From contig QNYK01000108.1 of the NCBI GenBank assembly GCA_003973385.1, forward strand, positions 27,953 to 91,952: a stretch of DNA of 64,000 bases, given 5' to 3'. Below the pieces are notes generated by a model that was not told the origin of the DNA, ran no database searches, and saw nothing but the letters and a program-made list of their open reading frames with translations. Source of the DNA: Bacillota bacterium. GTDB lineage: Bacteria; Planctomycetota; UBA8108; UBA1146. A program made the translations under genes and the position numbers. Of the stretch, positions 20,007 through 28,486 are shown in pieces. Each line of letters starts with the position of its first letter. The first letter of the stretch is position 1.

Positions 20007-20678
20007 CTACCGGGTGAGGAGTTCCAGGATTTCCACGGCTCGCTGCAGAAACTCCTCGAACTGGCCCTGCTCTTTTGCGTACTTCCCGGGCTTGTAGATC
20101 AGGATCTGCTGCTCCTTGATGTCGACGTGGATCATGTCGTTGTTCTCGAAGTACTCCCTCACCTCCGGGCGAAACAGATCACGGATGGAGTCTTCATCGG
20201 TTCCCCTGAGACGGTACTTCTTGCTGAAGGCCGGATGTGCGCTGAAGTCGAAGTCCTGAGCACCGAAGTACTCCTTGAAACGATCGAGCACACCCTCTGC
20301 ACACAGTTCCAGATCGGGAAGGCTCTTGCTGTTTTCCAGGATCACCACGGTCTGGCGCACGGTGTGAGAAGATTTGCCGGTGCTGACGACATAACTGAAT
20401 TCGAAGGCGACCAGCGGGTGACCCCTGTATGACCCTCGAGCCACGCTTCGGGCGCCCTTGGCAGATCCCCATTTTCCCAGAGGGTGTGGTGCTAGCAACT
20501 CGCCTGCGGAAGGGTCAGAGTCGCCCTGAAAGGACAGTCCGAGACGCTCTACCTCGATACCAATTCTAGCAGAGTGCATTTTTTCTGTCTTTTTCTGGTG
20601 CCTGACCAGCCACCACACCAACAAGATCACGCCGACGAAGCCGAGCGAGAGATACGTGATTTTTTCAACTTCACCCAC
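20007..20678 (-). CDS. Hypothetical membrane-anchored protein (DUF3137-like fold)
   Basis: 223 residues with one N-terminal transmembrane segment (YLSLGFVGVILLVWWLV) followed by a basic stop-transfer stretch and a soluble domain. The soluble part contains SVARGSYRGHPLVAFEFSY, VILENSKSLPDLEL, DFDFSAHPAFSKKYRLRG and a C-terminal EQQILIYKPGKYA segment, the layout of DUF3137/DUF3239-like proteins (small-molecule or lipid-related function unknown). Start is a GTG at 20678. It follows the methyltransferase gene by six bases and converges on the sialidase gene with three bases between the stops. Confidence 0.65.
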   Translation of the reverse strand: MGEVEKITYLSLGFVGVILLVWWLVRHQKKTEKMHSARIGIEVERLGLSFQGDSDPSAGELLAPHPLGKWGSAKGARSVARGSYRGHPLVAFEFSYVVSTGKSSHTVRQTVVILENSKSLPDLELCAEGVLDRFKEYFGAQDFDFSAHPAFSKKYRLRGTDEDSIRDLFRPEVREYFENNDMIHVDIKEQQILIYKPGKYAKEQGQFEEFLQRAVEILELLTR

Positions 20679-20684
20679 CGGAGA

Positions 20685-21308
20685 TCATCTCTTGCAGTGA
20701 TAAGCAAAGGCCGGGGGAAGGTTGCGCCAGGCGAGCGGAGTGCGATCGACCTGGCTGAAGCAGGCCTCGAGACGGTCTCGAAAGGCTCGGGCCTTGGGCA
20801 ACAGGTGCACGCCACCGTATGCAAAGGTCACGAATCGACCCTTCGGAGCCAGGACGTCATGAACCTCGGACAGGATGCGCTCCTGAACCGTTTCGGGAAA
20901 AGCTGCCCAGGGCAGCCCCGAGATGACGACATCGACAGCATCGATACCTCGGTGGTGTAGCAAGTGAACCAGGTTTTCAGCATCACCCTCGATGATCTCG
21001 AGGTTGCCAAAGTTGTAGCGCAATTCGGCGAGGAATACGGGGTTCTTCTCGATCACGATGAACTTCGCTTCCGAGGAGATGCGCAGCAGGATCTCGGCGG
21101 TGAAGGCACCTGTGCCCGGACCCAGTTCGACCACCGTGGTGGCTTTCTCCAGCGAGATGCCGTCGAGCATCCTGGAAGCCAGTATTCGACCGCTGGCAGC
21201 CACCGCTCCTATCGAACCTGGATTGGAGATGTATTCCCTGAGGAAGTTGATCTTTGCGCCCATCGAGAGTCGCCTCATCCATCCGAGATCCGGAAATTCA
21301 CTTTTCAC
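20685..21308 (-). CDS. Class I SAM-dependent methyltransferase (phospholipid N-methyltransferase-like)
   Basis: 207 residues with the SAM-binding motif VVELGPGTGAFTAEIL (about residues 59-74), the acidic strand FIVIEKNP, a GDAENL motif and SGLPWAAFP in the position of motif IV. The N-terminal FLREYISNPGSIGAVAASGRILA is shared by the PmtA/rRNA-adenine-dimethylase-like group that methylates phosphatidylethanolamine, so membrane-lipid methylation is the likeliest role. The start is uncertain: GTG 21308 has GAGG directly adjacent; ATG 21278 also fits. Followed closely by the membrane-anchored protein at 20007. Confidence 0.78.
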   Translation of the reverse strand: MKSEFPDLGWMRRLSMGAKINFLREYISNPGSIGAVAASGRILASRMLDGISLEKATTVVELGPGTGAFTAEILLRISSEAKFIVIEKNPVFLAELRYNFGNLEIIEGDAENLVHLLHHRGIDAVDVVISGLPWAAFPETVQERILSEVHDVLAPKGRFVTFAYGGVHLLPKARAFRDRLEACFSQVDRTPLAWRNLPPAFAYHCKR

Positions 21309-21459
21309 CCTCAGGTAACAGAATCACGAGAGTGCCATTGTCGGCCCTGGATTTCAAGAAAACTTCAGTCAGTACCTGGGAAGAATTGTCTCGGGTACCA
21401 TTCAGAAAGCAGCATGCTAGTGCATCCGGTGATCGATGGGAGATTGCGAAGGAGAGACG

Positions 21460-22356
21460 ATGCCACCAACTGTGGGTTGGATTGGTTGCGGTGTGATGGG
21501 CTCCTCGATGGTGAAGAACCTGCTCGCCGAGAAGTACGAAGTCGGTCTGTATACACGCACCGAATCGAAAGCGCAGGCATTGCTGGATTCGGGAGCGAGG
21601 TGGTTCGAGTCTCCTGCACAACTGGCCGTGCATCACGACATCGTGATCTCGATGGTGGGTTACCCCGAGGATGTCGAGTCGGTGTATCTGGGTGAAACTG
21701 GCATTCTGTCGAAACCATCTGGAGACCGAAGATGCACCTGTGTCATCGACATGACCACGAGCCAGCCGACGCTGGCGTGCAAGATAGCTGAAGTTGCCAG
21801 TCGACAGGGCATCGCCTCGCTCGATGCGCCCGTCTCTGGCGGTGATGTGGGAGCCAGGGATGCAACGCTGAGCATCATGGTAGGAGGAGATACGGATGCA
21901 TTCGCCAGAGCGCAGCCCATCTTCGGTGTGCTGGGAAAGCAGGCAATTCTCCAGGGAGGGCCCGGTGCAGGCCAACACGCGAAGATGGTCAATCAGATCA
22001 TCATCGCCAGCACCATGATCGGAATGTGTGAAGGGCTGCTCTATGCCAGGCGATCAGGTCTCGATGCGCAGAAGGTACTGGGAAGTGTTTCGGAGGGTGC
22101 TGCCGGGTCATGGTCCCTCTCTAATCTGGCACCCCGTATTCTTCAGGGAGATTTTCAACCTGGATTTTTCGTCGAGCACTTCGTCAAAGACATCGGGATC
22201 GCTTTGGCCGAATGTGAACAGATGGGAATCGACCTCGAGGGGTTGAAGTTGGCGCGTCGGCTGTACGATGAAGTTCTACAGGCCGGAGGCGGGCGGCTGG
22301 GAACCCAGGCGCTCTACAGAGCCATTGATAACGAAAGGGAACGAGATGGATCCTGA
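21460..22356 (+). CDS. Beta-hydroxyacid dehydrogenase (3-hydroxyisobutyrate dehydrogenase family)
   Basis: A 298-residue NAD(P)-dependent oxidoreductase of the 6-phosphogluconate-dehydrogenase-like superfamily. The Rossmann motif GWIGCGVMGSSMVKNL opens the protein; the substrate-binding DAPVSGGDVGARDATLSIMVGG and the catalytic-Lys segment GAGQHAKMVNQIIIAS are intact. It reduces or oxidises a small beta-hydroxy acid (3-hydroxyisobutyrate, tartronate semialdehyde or glyoxylate are candidates). Start ATG 21460 has AAGGAGAG. The next gene starts 11 bases before its stop. Confidence 0.9.
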   Translation: MPPTVGWIGCGVMGSSMVKNLLAEKYEVGLYTRTESKAQALLDSGARWFESPAQLAVHHDIVISMVGYPEDVESVYLGETGILSKPSGDRRCTCVIDMTTSQPTLACKIAEVASRQGIASLDAPVSGGDVGARDATLSIMVGGDTDAFARAQPIFGVLGKQAILQGGPGAGQHAKMVNQIIIASTMIGMCEGLLYARRSGLDAQKVLGSVSEGAAGSWSLSNLAPRILQGDFQPGFFVEHFVKDIGIALAECEQMGIDLEGLKLARRLYDEVLQAGGGRLGTQALYRAIDNERERDGS

Positions 22357-22777
22357 TCTGGTCGTGAATCAGGGAGACATTGGGTTATGGGTTGTTGCGG
22401 CAGTCGTACTTGTCATAGGAATTCGAATCGTTGCCGGGATTCTCGACAAGCAGCGCCTTGAATCAGAGATCAGTGCCAAGGGGGGGCAGGTCGAATCGAT
22501 TCGCTGGACTCCGTTTGCCAAAGGCTGGCTCGGATCGAAGAACGAACGCCTCTACGAGGTGAAATGGACCGACAGTTCGGAAGTCCAGCATCGGGCCACT
22601 GCCAAGACAGCGATGCTGGCGGGCAATTACTTCGCCGATTCGGAGACATCGGGTCAGGGAGCAGGTCACGATTCACGTCACGAAGGTGCTGATCTTTTGG
22701 CCGAAAATCAGCGACTGAAACGCGAGAATGAAAAACTTCGATGTGACCTCGATCAACTGCGCGAGGATCGGTCCTGA
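22346..22777 (+). CDS. Small membrane protein with C-terminal coiled coil
   Basis: 143 residues: short extracytoplasmic N-terminus, one transmembrane helix (LWVVAAVVLVIGIRIVAGIL), a small beta-rich soluble region (SIRWTPFAKGWLGSKNERLYEVKWTD) and a heptad-containing tail (LLAENQRLKRENEKLRCDLDQLRED) that should form a coiled coil. ATG 22346 lies inside the end of the dehydrogenase gene; the AAAGGGA site supports it. The SprT gene starts at the base after its stop. No family recognised. Confidence 0.65.
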   Translation: MDPDLVVNQGDIGLWVVAAVVLVIGIRIVAGILDKQRLESEISAKGGQVESIRWTPFAKGWLGSKNERLYEVKWTDSSEVQHRATAKTAMLAGNYFADSETSGQGAGHDSRHEGADLLAENQRLKRENEKLRCDLDQLREDRS

Positions 22778-23374
22778 GTGGTGGTCACCAAGGACAACTG
22801 GCTACTGGAGCAGGCAGATAGCATCCTCGAGGAGATTCGAGGGGGATTCCCCCGGTATCGATCTGCCCTGGAGGGGGTGGAGATCCGGATCAGTCGGAGG
22901 CTCACCCGAAGTGCAGGTAACGTATGTGTGAAGACCCGAGTCGTGGGAATCAGTGAACCAATATTCACCGTTGAAGAAAATTTCCCCCAGTTTCGCAACA
23001 CAGTCTTGCACGAACTTGCTCATGTGATCGCAGGTGACGAAGTTCGGCCTCACGGATCACGTTGGCGAAATATCTTTCTCGAAATTGGCGGAAACGGGGA
23101 GCGGTGTCATGTGATGCGCGCGCGAGGCCAGCATCATCTTCACAGGGCAGGGTGTGATCGATGCGATGAGGAAGTCGAGGTCGGCACAAGGGTCTGGAAT
23201 CGCTTGAAAGCCGGGAGTCGTGAGTATTTCCATCAGGGTTGTGGTGGAGTTGTGACGGCGGCTCCTGGAGCAGGCGCCCCGGCCAGAGAAAATGGAACCA
23301 GGGGTGACCTGTTGCGGCAGATCGGACTCAAACTCAGGCAGGCGTTGCTGTTCGGATCTTCCGAGAAGTCCTAG
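22778..23374 (+). CDS. SprT-like zinc metallopeptidase
   Basis: A 198-residue SprT/SprT-like protein, related to SPRTN proteases that act on DNA-protein crosslinks. The zinc site HELAH is at residues 78-82, with a third His in RPHGSRW (about 92). A CxxC...HxxC arrangement (CDRCDEE, FHQGCGG) further on gives the zinc-ribbon seen in many SprT proteins. The GTG start directly follows the stop of the coiled-coil gene, suggesting termination-reinitiation. Its TAG stop overlaps the convergent gene's stop in a CTAG palindrome. Confidence 0.8.
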   Translation: MVVTKDNWLLEQADSILEEIRGGFPRYRSALEGVEIRISRRLTRSAGNVCVKTRVVGISEPIFTVEENFPQFRNTVLHELAHVIAGDEVRPHGSRWRNIFLEIGGNGERCHVMRARGQHHLHRAGCDRCDEEVEVGTRVWNRLKAGSREYFHQGCGGVVTAAPGAGAPARENGTRGDLLRQIGLKLRQALLFGSSEKS

Positions 23375-24078
23375 AAGGGGAGTTCCTCGTCCTCTTCGCT
23401 CTCTTCATCTTCATCCTTCTTCGGCTGCGGCTTGCGATTCTTCAGATCATGAGTCGCATCATATTTCTTCCAGCGAGGATCGAGCAGCATGATCTCCACT
23501 GCTTCAAGCTTGCGGTTTTTCCTGTCCGAATCGTCGAGGTAGCCGCTGAGGAAGATCTTCTGGCGCTTCTTGAGAAAGCTCGCTTTCCGGCGCTCGATCA
23601 GCAGCACCTCGGTGCCGAGTGAGGTGCCGAGACGGTAGTTTGCCACCTCTCGCTCGCGGCCACTCTCTACAGATTTCAGCGAGCCGGAGACCCAACTGAA
23701 GCCCTGACCTGAAAATTTCGCAGGTACTGCAGGGGGGCGGAAGGACCCGGCAACGATGGCCTGGATCTGGATCAGCATCGGGGGATAGCGCGCTCCCCCT
23801 GTACCGAGTTGCTCCGCTTGCTTCCGAGCCAGGATGTGAAGAGTGGATCCAGGGATCAGGTCCTTGATCGATGAGATCCTGTGTGACTCGATCAGGGTGT
23901 CTGAGCCCAACTGGACATCGAGAGTACCCTTCTTGTCACGGGCGACCAGTTTCTTGCCGGCCTCCTCATCTTTTCCCACTGATTTGATGGAACCAGTGGC
24001 AATGAAGGGTTTGGCGACCTTGGCATCGTCGGTAGCGGGGAGGATCAGTGCCATCCATGTGACAACGGTGATGATCAT
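23371..24078 (-). CDS. Secreted hypothetical protein with acidic/basic tail
   Basis: 235 residues: short signal-like N-terminus (MIITVVTWMALILPATDD), two similar beta-rich segments (FIATGSIKSVGKDEEAGKKLVA and FSWVSGSLKSVESGREREV) that look like a duplicated domain, each followed by a GT/LGT-EVLL strand, and a low-complexity tail of mixed charges (KPQPKKDEDEESEEDEELPF). ATG 24078 follows CGGAG; the frame extends further upstream but without a ribosome site. It lies 22 bases downstream of fhs and may be cotranscribed. No known family recognised. Confidence 0.6.
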   Translation of the reverse strand: MIITVVTWMALILPATDDAKVAKPFIATGSIKSVGKDEEAGKKLVARDKKGTLDVQLGSDTLIESHRISSIKDLIPGSTLHILARKQAEQLGTGGARYPPMLIQIQAIVAGSFRPPAVPAKFSGQGFSWVSGSLKSVESGREREVANYRLGTSLGTEVLLIERRKASFLKKRQKIFLSGYLDDSDRKNRKLEAVEIMLLDPRWKKYDATHDLKNRKPQPKKDEDEESEEDEELPF

Positions 24079-24100
24079 CGTTTCACTCCGGTTCGTTTCG

Positions 24101-25813
24101 CTAGAAGAGTCCCTCCGGAAGCCCTTCATTGTCGATGTCGATCTGGAGCAGGGCCGGATTTGACCCCAGTCCGGGCATCGTCATGATGTCCCCGGTCAGA
24201 GCGTAAAGAAACCCAGCACCTGCAGACAGGCGGACATCGCGGACAGTGATACGGAAACCGTCAGGAGCCCCAACACGTCTGGGATCATCGGAGAAGGAAT
24301 ACTGCGTCTTTGCCATGCATACAGGCAGATGTCCCAATCCCATTTTTTCGAAGCGTTTGATCGACTTTCGAGCAGCGGGTTTGAAGTTGACTCCATCTGC
24401 GCGGTAAATCTCCTGGCAAACAGTGGCAATTTTTTCAGTCACGGGGATATCGTCGGCATACAGGGTGTTGAACTTGGCAGGGGCATCATCGCAGGCTCGA
24501 ACAACGGCATCAGCGAGTGCCGCACCTCCCGCGCCACCATTGGCATGCACATCCGAGATCACGGCATCGAAGGCACCCGCTGCGCGGGAGAGGTTGAGGG
24601 CCGCTTCGACCTCGCCGTCAGTATCGGAAGAGAATCGGTTGAGCGCGACCACCACGGAAACACCAAACTTGCCGACATTCTCTATATGGCGCCTGAGGTT
24701 GCAGATTCCGTCCTCGACGGCGGAGATATCCTCTTCGAGAATCCCTGCCGGCAGCGGTTTCCCCGGGCTCACCTTGTATCGGCCACTGTGAACCTTCAGG
24801 GCCCTGATGGTGACGACCATCACGGCAGCATCGGGGTGCAGCCCGCTCACCCTGCATTTGATGTTGAAGAACTTTTCCGCCCCCATATCAGCCCCGAAAC
24901 CGCTCTCCGTGACGACATAGTCAGCAAGTTTCAGTGCGATGCGATCCGCAACGATCGACGAGTTTCCGTGCGCGATGTTGGCGAACGGTCCGGTGTGTAC
25001 GAAGCAGCCAGTACCTTCCAGTGTCTGCATGAAGTTGGGATGGATCGCATCCTTGAGCACCACTGCCATGGCACCTGCGGCACCTATTTGCTCTGCGGTG
25101 ACTGGTTCGCTGTCACCATCGAGTCCGACCACGATGCGCCCGAGGCGTTTCCTGAGATCCCGGGCATCTCTTGAGAGTCCAAGTATCGCCATCACCTCGC
25201 TGGCGCTGGTGATGTCAAAACCTGTTTCCCTCGGGACGCCATTGCTCGGGCCACCGAGGCCGACAATCATCTGCCTCAAGCTTCGATCATTGACATCGAG
25301 GCAGCGCTTCCAGGTCACCTTCTGGGGATCGATCTGGTACGGATTCCCCTTCAGGATCGAGGTGTCGACCCAGGCAGCCAGCAAATTGTTCGCCAGCCCC
25401 ACTGCGTGGGTGTCCCCGGTCAGGTGCAGATTGAAGTCCTCCATCGGGATTACCTGACTGCGGCCTCCCCCGGCAGCGCCTCCCTTGATTCCGAACACCG
25501 GTCCCATCGAAGGCTGACGGATGGTGGAGACTGCCCGCTTGCCTATGTGGTTCAGTCCCATACCCAGTCCGATGGTGGTGACGGTTTTCCCTTCTCCCAG
25601 TGGAGTGGGGTTGATGGCCGTGACATCGATGTACTTCCCGTGCGGGCGATCCTTGATCTGATCGAGAATCGACAGGTGGACCTTCGAGATGTACTTGCCA
25701 TGAAGGATCAGGTGCTCTTCATCGAGGTCATATTTTGCTGCGACTTCCCGGATGTCGAGCAATGGGGTAGCCCTTGCGATGGCTAGATCAGAAGACGATT
25801 TCTGGGCAGCCAA
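24101..25813 (-). CDS. fhs: Formate-tetrahydrofolate ligase
   Basis: Makes 10-formyltetrahydrofolate from formate, THF and ATP, feeding purine, formyl-methionine and C1 pathways. The ATP-binding motif PTPLGEGKTVTTIGLG and the signatures RQPSMGPVFGIKGGAAGGG and EDFNLHLTGD are intact, as is SGFGADMGAEKFFNIKCR. The TTG at 25813 is preferred because AAGGAG sits six bases upstream and gives 570 residues, near the usual 556-560; an ATG at 25861 has no ribosome site. The folate-synthesis operon at 51.7-53.3 kb is not adjacent. Confidence 0.94.
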   Translation of the reverse strand: MAAQKSSSDLAIARATPLLDIREVAAKYDLDEEHLILHGKYISKVHLSILDQIKDRPHGKYIDVTAINPTPLGEGKTVTTIGLGMGLNHIGKRAVSTIRQPSMGPVFGIKGGAAGGGRSQVIPMEDFNLHLTGDTHAVGLANNLLAAWVDTSILKGNPYQIDPQKVTWKRCLDVNDRSLRQMIVGLGGPSNGVPRETGFDITSASEVMAILGLSRDARDLRKRLGRIVVGLDGDSEPVTAEQIGAAGAMAVVLKDAIHPNFMQTLEGTGCFVHTGPFANIAHGNSSIVADRIALKLADYVVTESGFGADMGAEKFFNIKCRVSGLHPDAAVMVVTIRALKVHSGRYKVSPGKPLPAGILEEDISAVEDGICNLRRHIENVGKFGVSVVVALNRFSSDTDGEVEAALNLSRAAGAFDAVISDVHANGGAGGAALADAVVRACDDAPAKFNTLYADDIPVTEKIATVCQEIYRADGVNFKPAARKSIKRFEKMGLGHLPVCMAKTQYSFSDDPRRVGAPDGFRITVRDVRLSAGAGFLYALTGDIMTMPGLGSNPALLQIDIDNEGLPEGLF

Positions 25814-25932
25814 GGAGGCTCCTTCCAGGAGTTCGCCGCCAGGCGTGAAGCGGGCGTACATCCATACGCAAAACGGTATCGCAGAGGATCTCGAATGGCA
25901 ACGGAACCGCTACAGTGGCGCTTCTGGAGGCT

Positions 25933-26910
25933 CTATCGACTCCTCACAAGAATTCCGGATTCGATCCCGAGGGTCTTGCGGGCGCCGTCGACCTCTCCGA
26001 TGAAACGGCCTGCATCCAGAGGATAGCCAGCCGTGGGCTTGAGATCGGGAACGTGGGTCGACCACCATCGGTTGAGGAGCACCATGTGAAGTTCTCTGAG
26101 GTATTTTGCTGTCATCGATGCGAGGGCGGTGCAGAAACAGTGCTGTTCGCAATCCTTGCGGAAATGGACCTCGATGACCCGCTTTCCATCATCTGAAACC
26201 GCTCGGTACGATTGCCGCTCCCGATCCTGTTCAAGGATCTTGAATCTTGACCCGGTGAAGAGGGGGATCAGCAGCGGGCTGTAGCGCTCCGTGCCTCCGA
26301 GCCGATCGGTCCACACCTCCATCTGAGCACGATCCTCCTGCTGCCACAGCCAGCGAAGAAATCGGCCCATCGCCCAGGCATCGACCTTGCCCTTGCTACC
26401 TCGTGCTCTGACCTCGGCATTGAATTCTCTGACCTCGAGAGGGATCGCTCGGACCTCGCCGACTTCGATGGATGTGCGAGCGAGGGTCCGGGTGAGGCGA
26501 CGAATCTTGCCGGACAGATCGACCATGGAGGCTGAATACGGCAGTTCAAGGTCGATCCCTCGATACCAGGGGTATTGATCCAGATATCCAGATCTCCCCG
26601 CTGTGCAGTGATCGATCAGTTCGCGAAAGGTGCGAGGTAAATCTCCTCGCTCCGCAGCGATGAAGGCGAGAACTCCCTCCTCAAGACGCGTGAGGTCGCC
26701 GGTGCCCGGGCGATGGAGTTTCTTGGAATCGGCGACTGAAACGATGCCCTTTTCCCTGCGTCCAGCTGCCCCGATGACGGATCCGAGCATCTTCCAGGGT
26801 GCTTGTGCTGCTGTCTTTTCGCGGCAGCGAAGCGATGTCATTCCGATCACCATCGGTCCCAACCTGGGCCCGTATCCCGCCTCGTCGATGCCCGCCAACC
26901 AGTACGTCAT
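25933..26910 (-). CDS. Divergent ribonuclease HII-like protein
   Basis: 325 residues, much longer than RNase HII (about 200). The N-terminus carries GIDEAGYGPRLGPMVIG, matching the RNase HII GIDEAGRGxxxGP motif with the Asp-Glu pair at residues 9-10; VADSKKL follows (61-65). D202 in VWTDRLGG sits where the third acidic residue is expected, and SMTAKYLREL (265-274) resembles the SIxAKVxRD motif with Glu in place of the final Asp. About 100 extra residues lie between motifs. It may cleave RNA-DNA hybrids or be a repurposed nuclease. Its ATG overlaps the TrmH-gene stop. Confidence 0.65.
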   Translation of the reverse strand: MTYWLAGIDEAGYGPRLGPMVIGMTSLRCREKTAAQAPWKMLGSVIGAAGRREKGIVSVADSKKLHRPGTGDLTRLEEGVLAFIAAERGDLPRTFRELIDHCTAGRSGYLDQYPWYRGIDLELPYSASMVDLSGKIRRLTRTLARTSIEVGEVRAIPLEVREFNAEVRARGSKGKVDAWAMGRFLRWLWQQEDRAQMEVWTDRLGGTERYSPLLIPLFTGSRFKILEQDRERQSYRAVSDDGKRVIEVHFRKDCEQHCFCTALASMTAKYLRELHMVLLNRWWSTHVPDLKPTAGYPLDAGRFIGEVDGARKTLGIESGILVRSR

Positions 26911-27506
26911 CGAGCATCCCCTTCAGTTCTGGAAGGGCGATGAGTTGTTGCTCTGGAACCCTCCCAGGGAGTTGGATCAGCAAGCGAAAGCCATTGCCGT
27001 CTGATTTCTGACAGCACGATGCCCGCGGATGTCGCAACGTTGTGGGAGTGTTTCGAGCCGAACATTGGAATCTCGATGGTGCCGTCGCACAGGTGGATCA
27101 CCTGCTCGTCCACTCCGACCACCTCGTGTCCCACCACGATGGCCAGCGGATGCGGGAACTCCTTGTCATAGATCGGCAGGGAGTCCTTGGTTTGTTCCAG
27201 GGCCAGCACAGTGACGGAGTCATTCTGGAGAATCCTCACAGCCATCGCAGGATCCTCGAGTTGCTCCCACTCGGTCGTCTCTTCGGCGCCCAGCGAGATC
27301 TTTGTGATTTCTGGTCTCGGCGGTGCGGGAGTGATGCCGCAGAGATAGATCTTCTTGACGCCGAAACCATCTGCGGCTCGAAAGATGGAGCCGACATTGG
27401 TGAGGCTCCGAATGTTGTCCAGTATCAGAAACAGATCGGGCCGCCTTCGATGCTGGCGACCATCGGCATCCGCTCGGTGTTGATCGATCCGTCTTTTTCG
27501 AGGCAT
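26907..27506 (-). CDS. TrmH/SpoU-family RNA methyltransferase
   Basis: 199 residues; a SPOUT-class 2'-O-ribose methyltransferase acting on tRNA or rRNA. All three SpoU motifs are visible: NVGSIFRAADGFGVKKIYL, PLAIVVGHEVVGVDEQVI and TIEIPMFGSKHSHNVATSAGIVLSE, the last forming the knotted SAM site. The start at 27506 (MPRKRRID) is chosen because the family fold begins soon after. It is followed, with an ATGA overlap, by the RNase HII-like gene. Target nucleotide unknown. Confidence 0.87.
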   Translation of the reverse strand: MPRKRRIDQHRADADGRQHRRRPDLFLILDNIRSLTNVGSIFRAADGFGVKKIYLCGITPAPPRPEITKISLGAEETTEWEQLEDPAMAVRILQNDSVTVLALEQTKDSLPIYDKEFPHPLAIVVGHEVVGVDEQVIHLCDGTIEIPMFGSKHSHNVATSAGIVLSEIRRQWLSLADPTPWEGSRATTHRPSRTEGDAR

Positions 27507-27711
27507 CCGTCCCCCCCCGAGTGACCATGCAGATGAATCTTGAAGTGGAGAGACTAGCCCGAGCAGCAGTGAGAAGCGATGCAGATCCGATGCTGAGACT
27601 GCATCAATACTGTTGAGGCTCTCGCTCACCACGACATTCGGGCGTACCCTGTAAGGCCAATCCAGAAGGCAACTGGAGTCCATCTGGACCCTGCAGTGAA
27701 GGAGAGTAGCG

Positions 27712-28398
27712 GTGTCTGATCCGATCGTCCTCGATGAACGCCAGCAGCGGGTCATCGGAGTCCTCATCGAAAAATCGCTCGCCACTCCTCAGTACTACCC
27801 ATTGACGCTCAATCAGGTGGTTACCGGTTGCAACCAGAAGTCAAACCGGGAACCGATGGTCTCCTGGATGGAAGATGAGGTCGATGATGTGCTCACGAAC
27901 CTCGCCCGGGCAGGGTTCACCAGCCAGGTGCATGCCGCCGGTTCCCGGGTCGGTAAGTGGCGCCAGGAGTTGACGGGGCAACTGGGTCTGAGCGGCCAGG
28001 CGATGGCCGTGGTTGCCGAACTCTTGCTTCGAGGCCCCCAGACACTTGGAGAACTGCGAACCAGAGCCTCGAGGATGAAAGACATCCCTGATCTGGCCAT
28101 CCTCGAGCAGGTCCTGGCCGATCTCGCAGGTCGCCAGCCAGCCCTGGCTGCCCGGTTCAGTCCCGATGGTGTGCGCAGGGGGATTCGATGGGGGCACCTT
28201 CTTCAATCGCAGCAGGCCATCCAGAGTCAGAGGGTCGCCCAGGAGACAGGCGTCACCTTCACAGATACTCCTGCAAGCCCTGGAACTTCATCCATGCCGA
28301 ATGAAAGCCTGGAGCGGGTGGATAGACTCGACCAGGTGGAAGAAATGGTCCGGAAATTGCTTGAGCGGATAGAGGCGCTGGAGCGCAATCAGACCTGA
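27712..28398 (+). CDS. YceH family (DUF480) winged-helix protein
   Basis: 228 residues; YceH proteins have two winged-helix domains and no settled function. The diagnostic N-terminal LDERQQRVIGVLIEKSLATPQYYPLTLNQVVTGCNQKSNREP (broken by turns) and the ELLLRGPQTLGELRTRASRM segment of the second domain are intact. A C-terminal helix (VEEMVRKLLERIEALE) may mediate oligomerisation. Start is GTG 27712 after AAGGAGAG. Divergent from the TrmH gene across a 205-bp gap in which I see no gene. Confidence 0.88.
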   Translation: MSDPIVLDERQQRVIGVLIEKSLATPQYYPLTLNQVVTGCNQKSNREPMVSWMEDEVDDVLTNLARAGFTSQVHAAGSRVGKWRQELTGQLGLSGQAMAVVAELLLRGPQTLGELRTRASRMKDIPDLAILEQVLADLAGRQPALAARFSPDGVRRGIRWGHLLQSQQAIQSQRVAQETGVTFTDTPASPGTSSMPNESLERVDRLDQVEEMVRKLLERIEALERNQT

Positions 28399-28415
28399 TC
28401 ATTGCAATGATGAGG
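28394..28415. promoter_or_regulatory. Palindrome over the yceH stop codon
   Basis: A perfect 14-bp dyad (ATCATTGCAATGAT, 28398-28411) is flanked by CCT and AGG that extend the symmetry with one mismatch. It could be an operator for the gene at 28487 or a weak terminator; nothing decides between them. Confidence 0.35.
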
Positions 28416-28486
28416 TCGGATCATGGACGCTGTCAGGCTCACTTGGTTGCGTACACCTCGACATATTGCCCCTGTAAGGAGGATCG

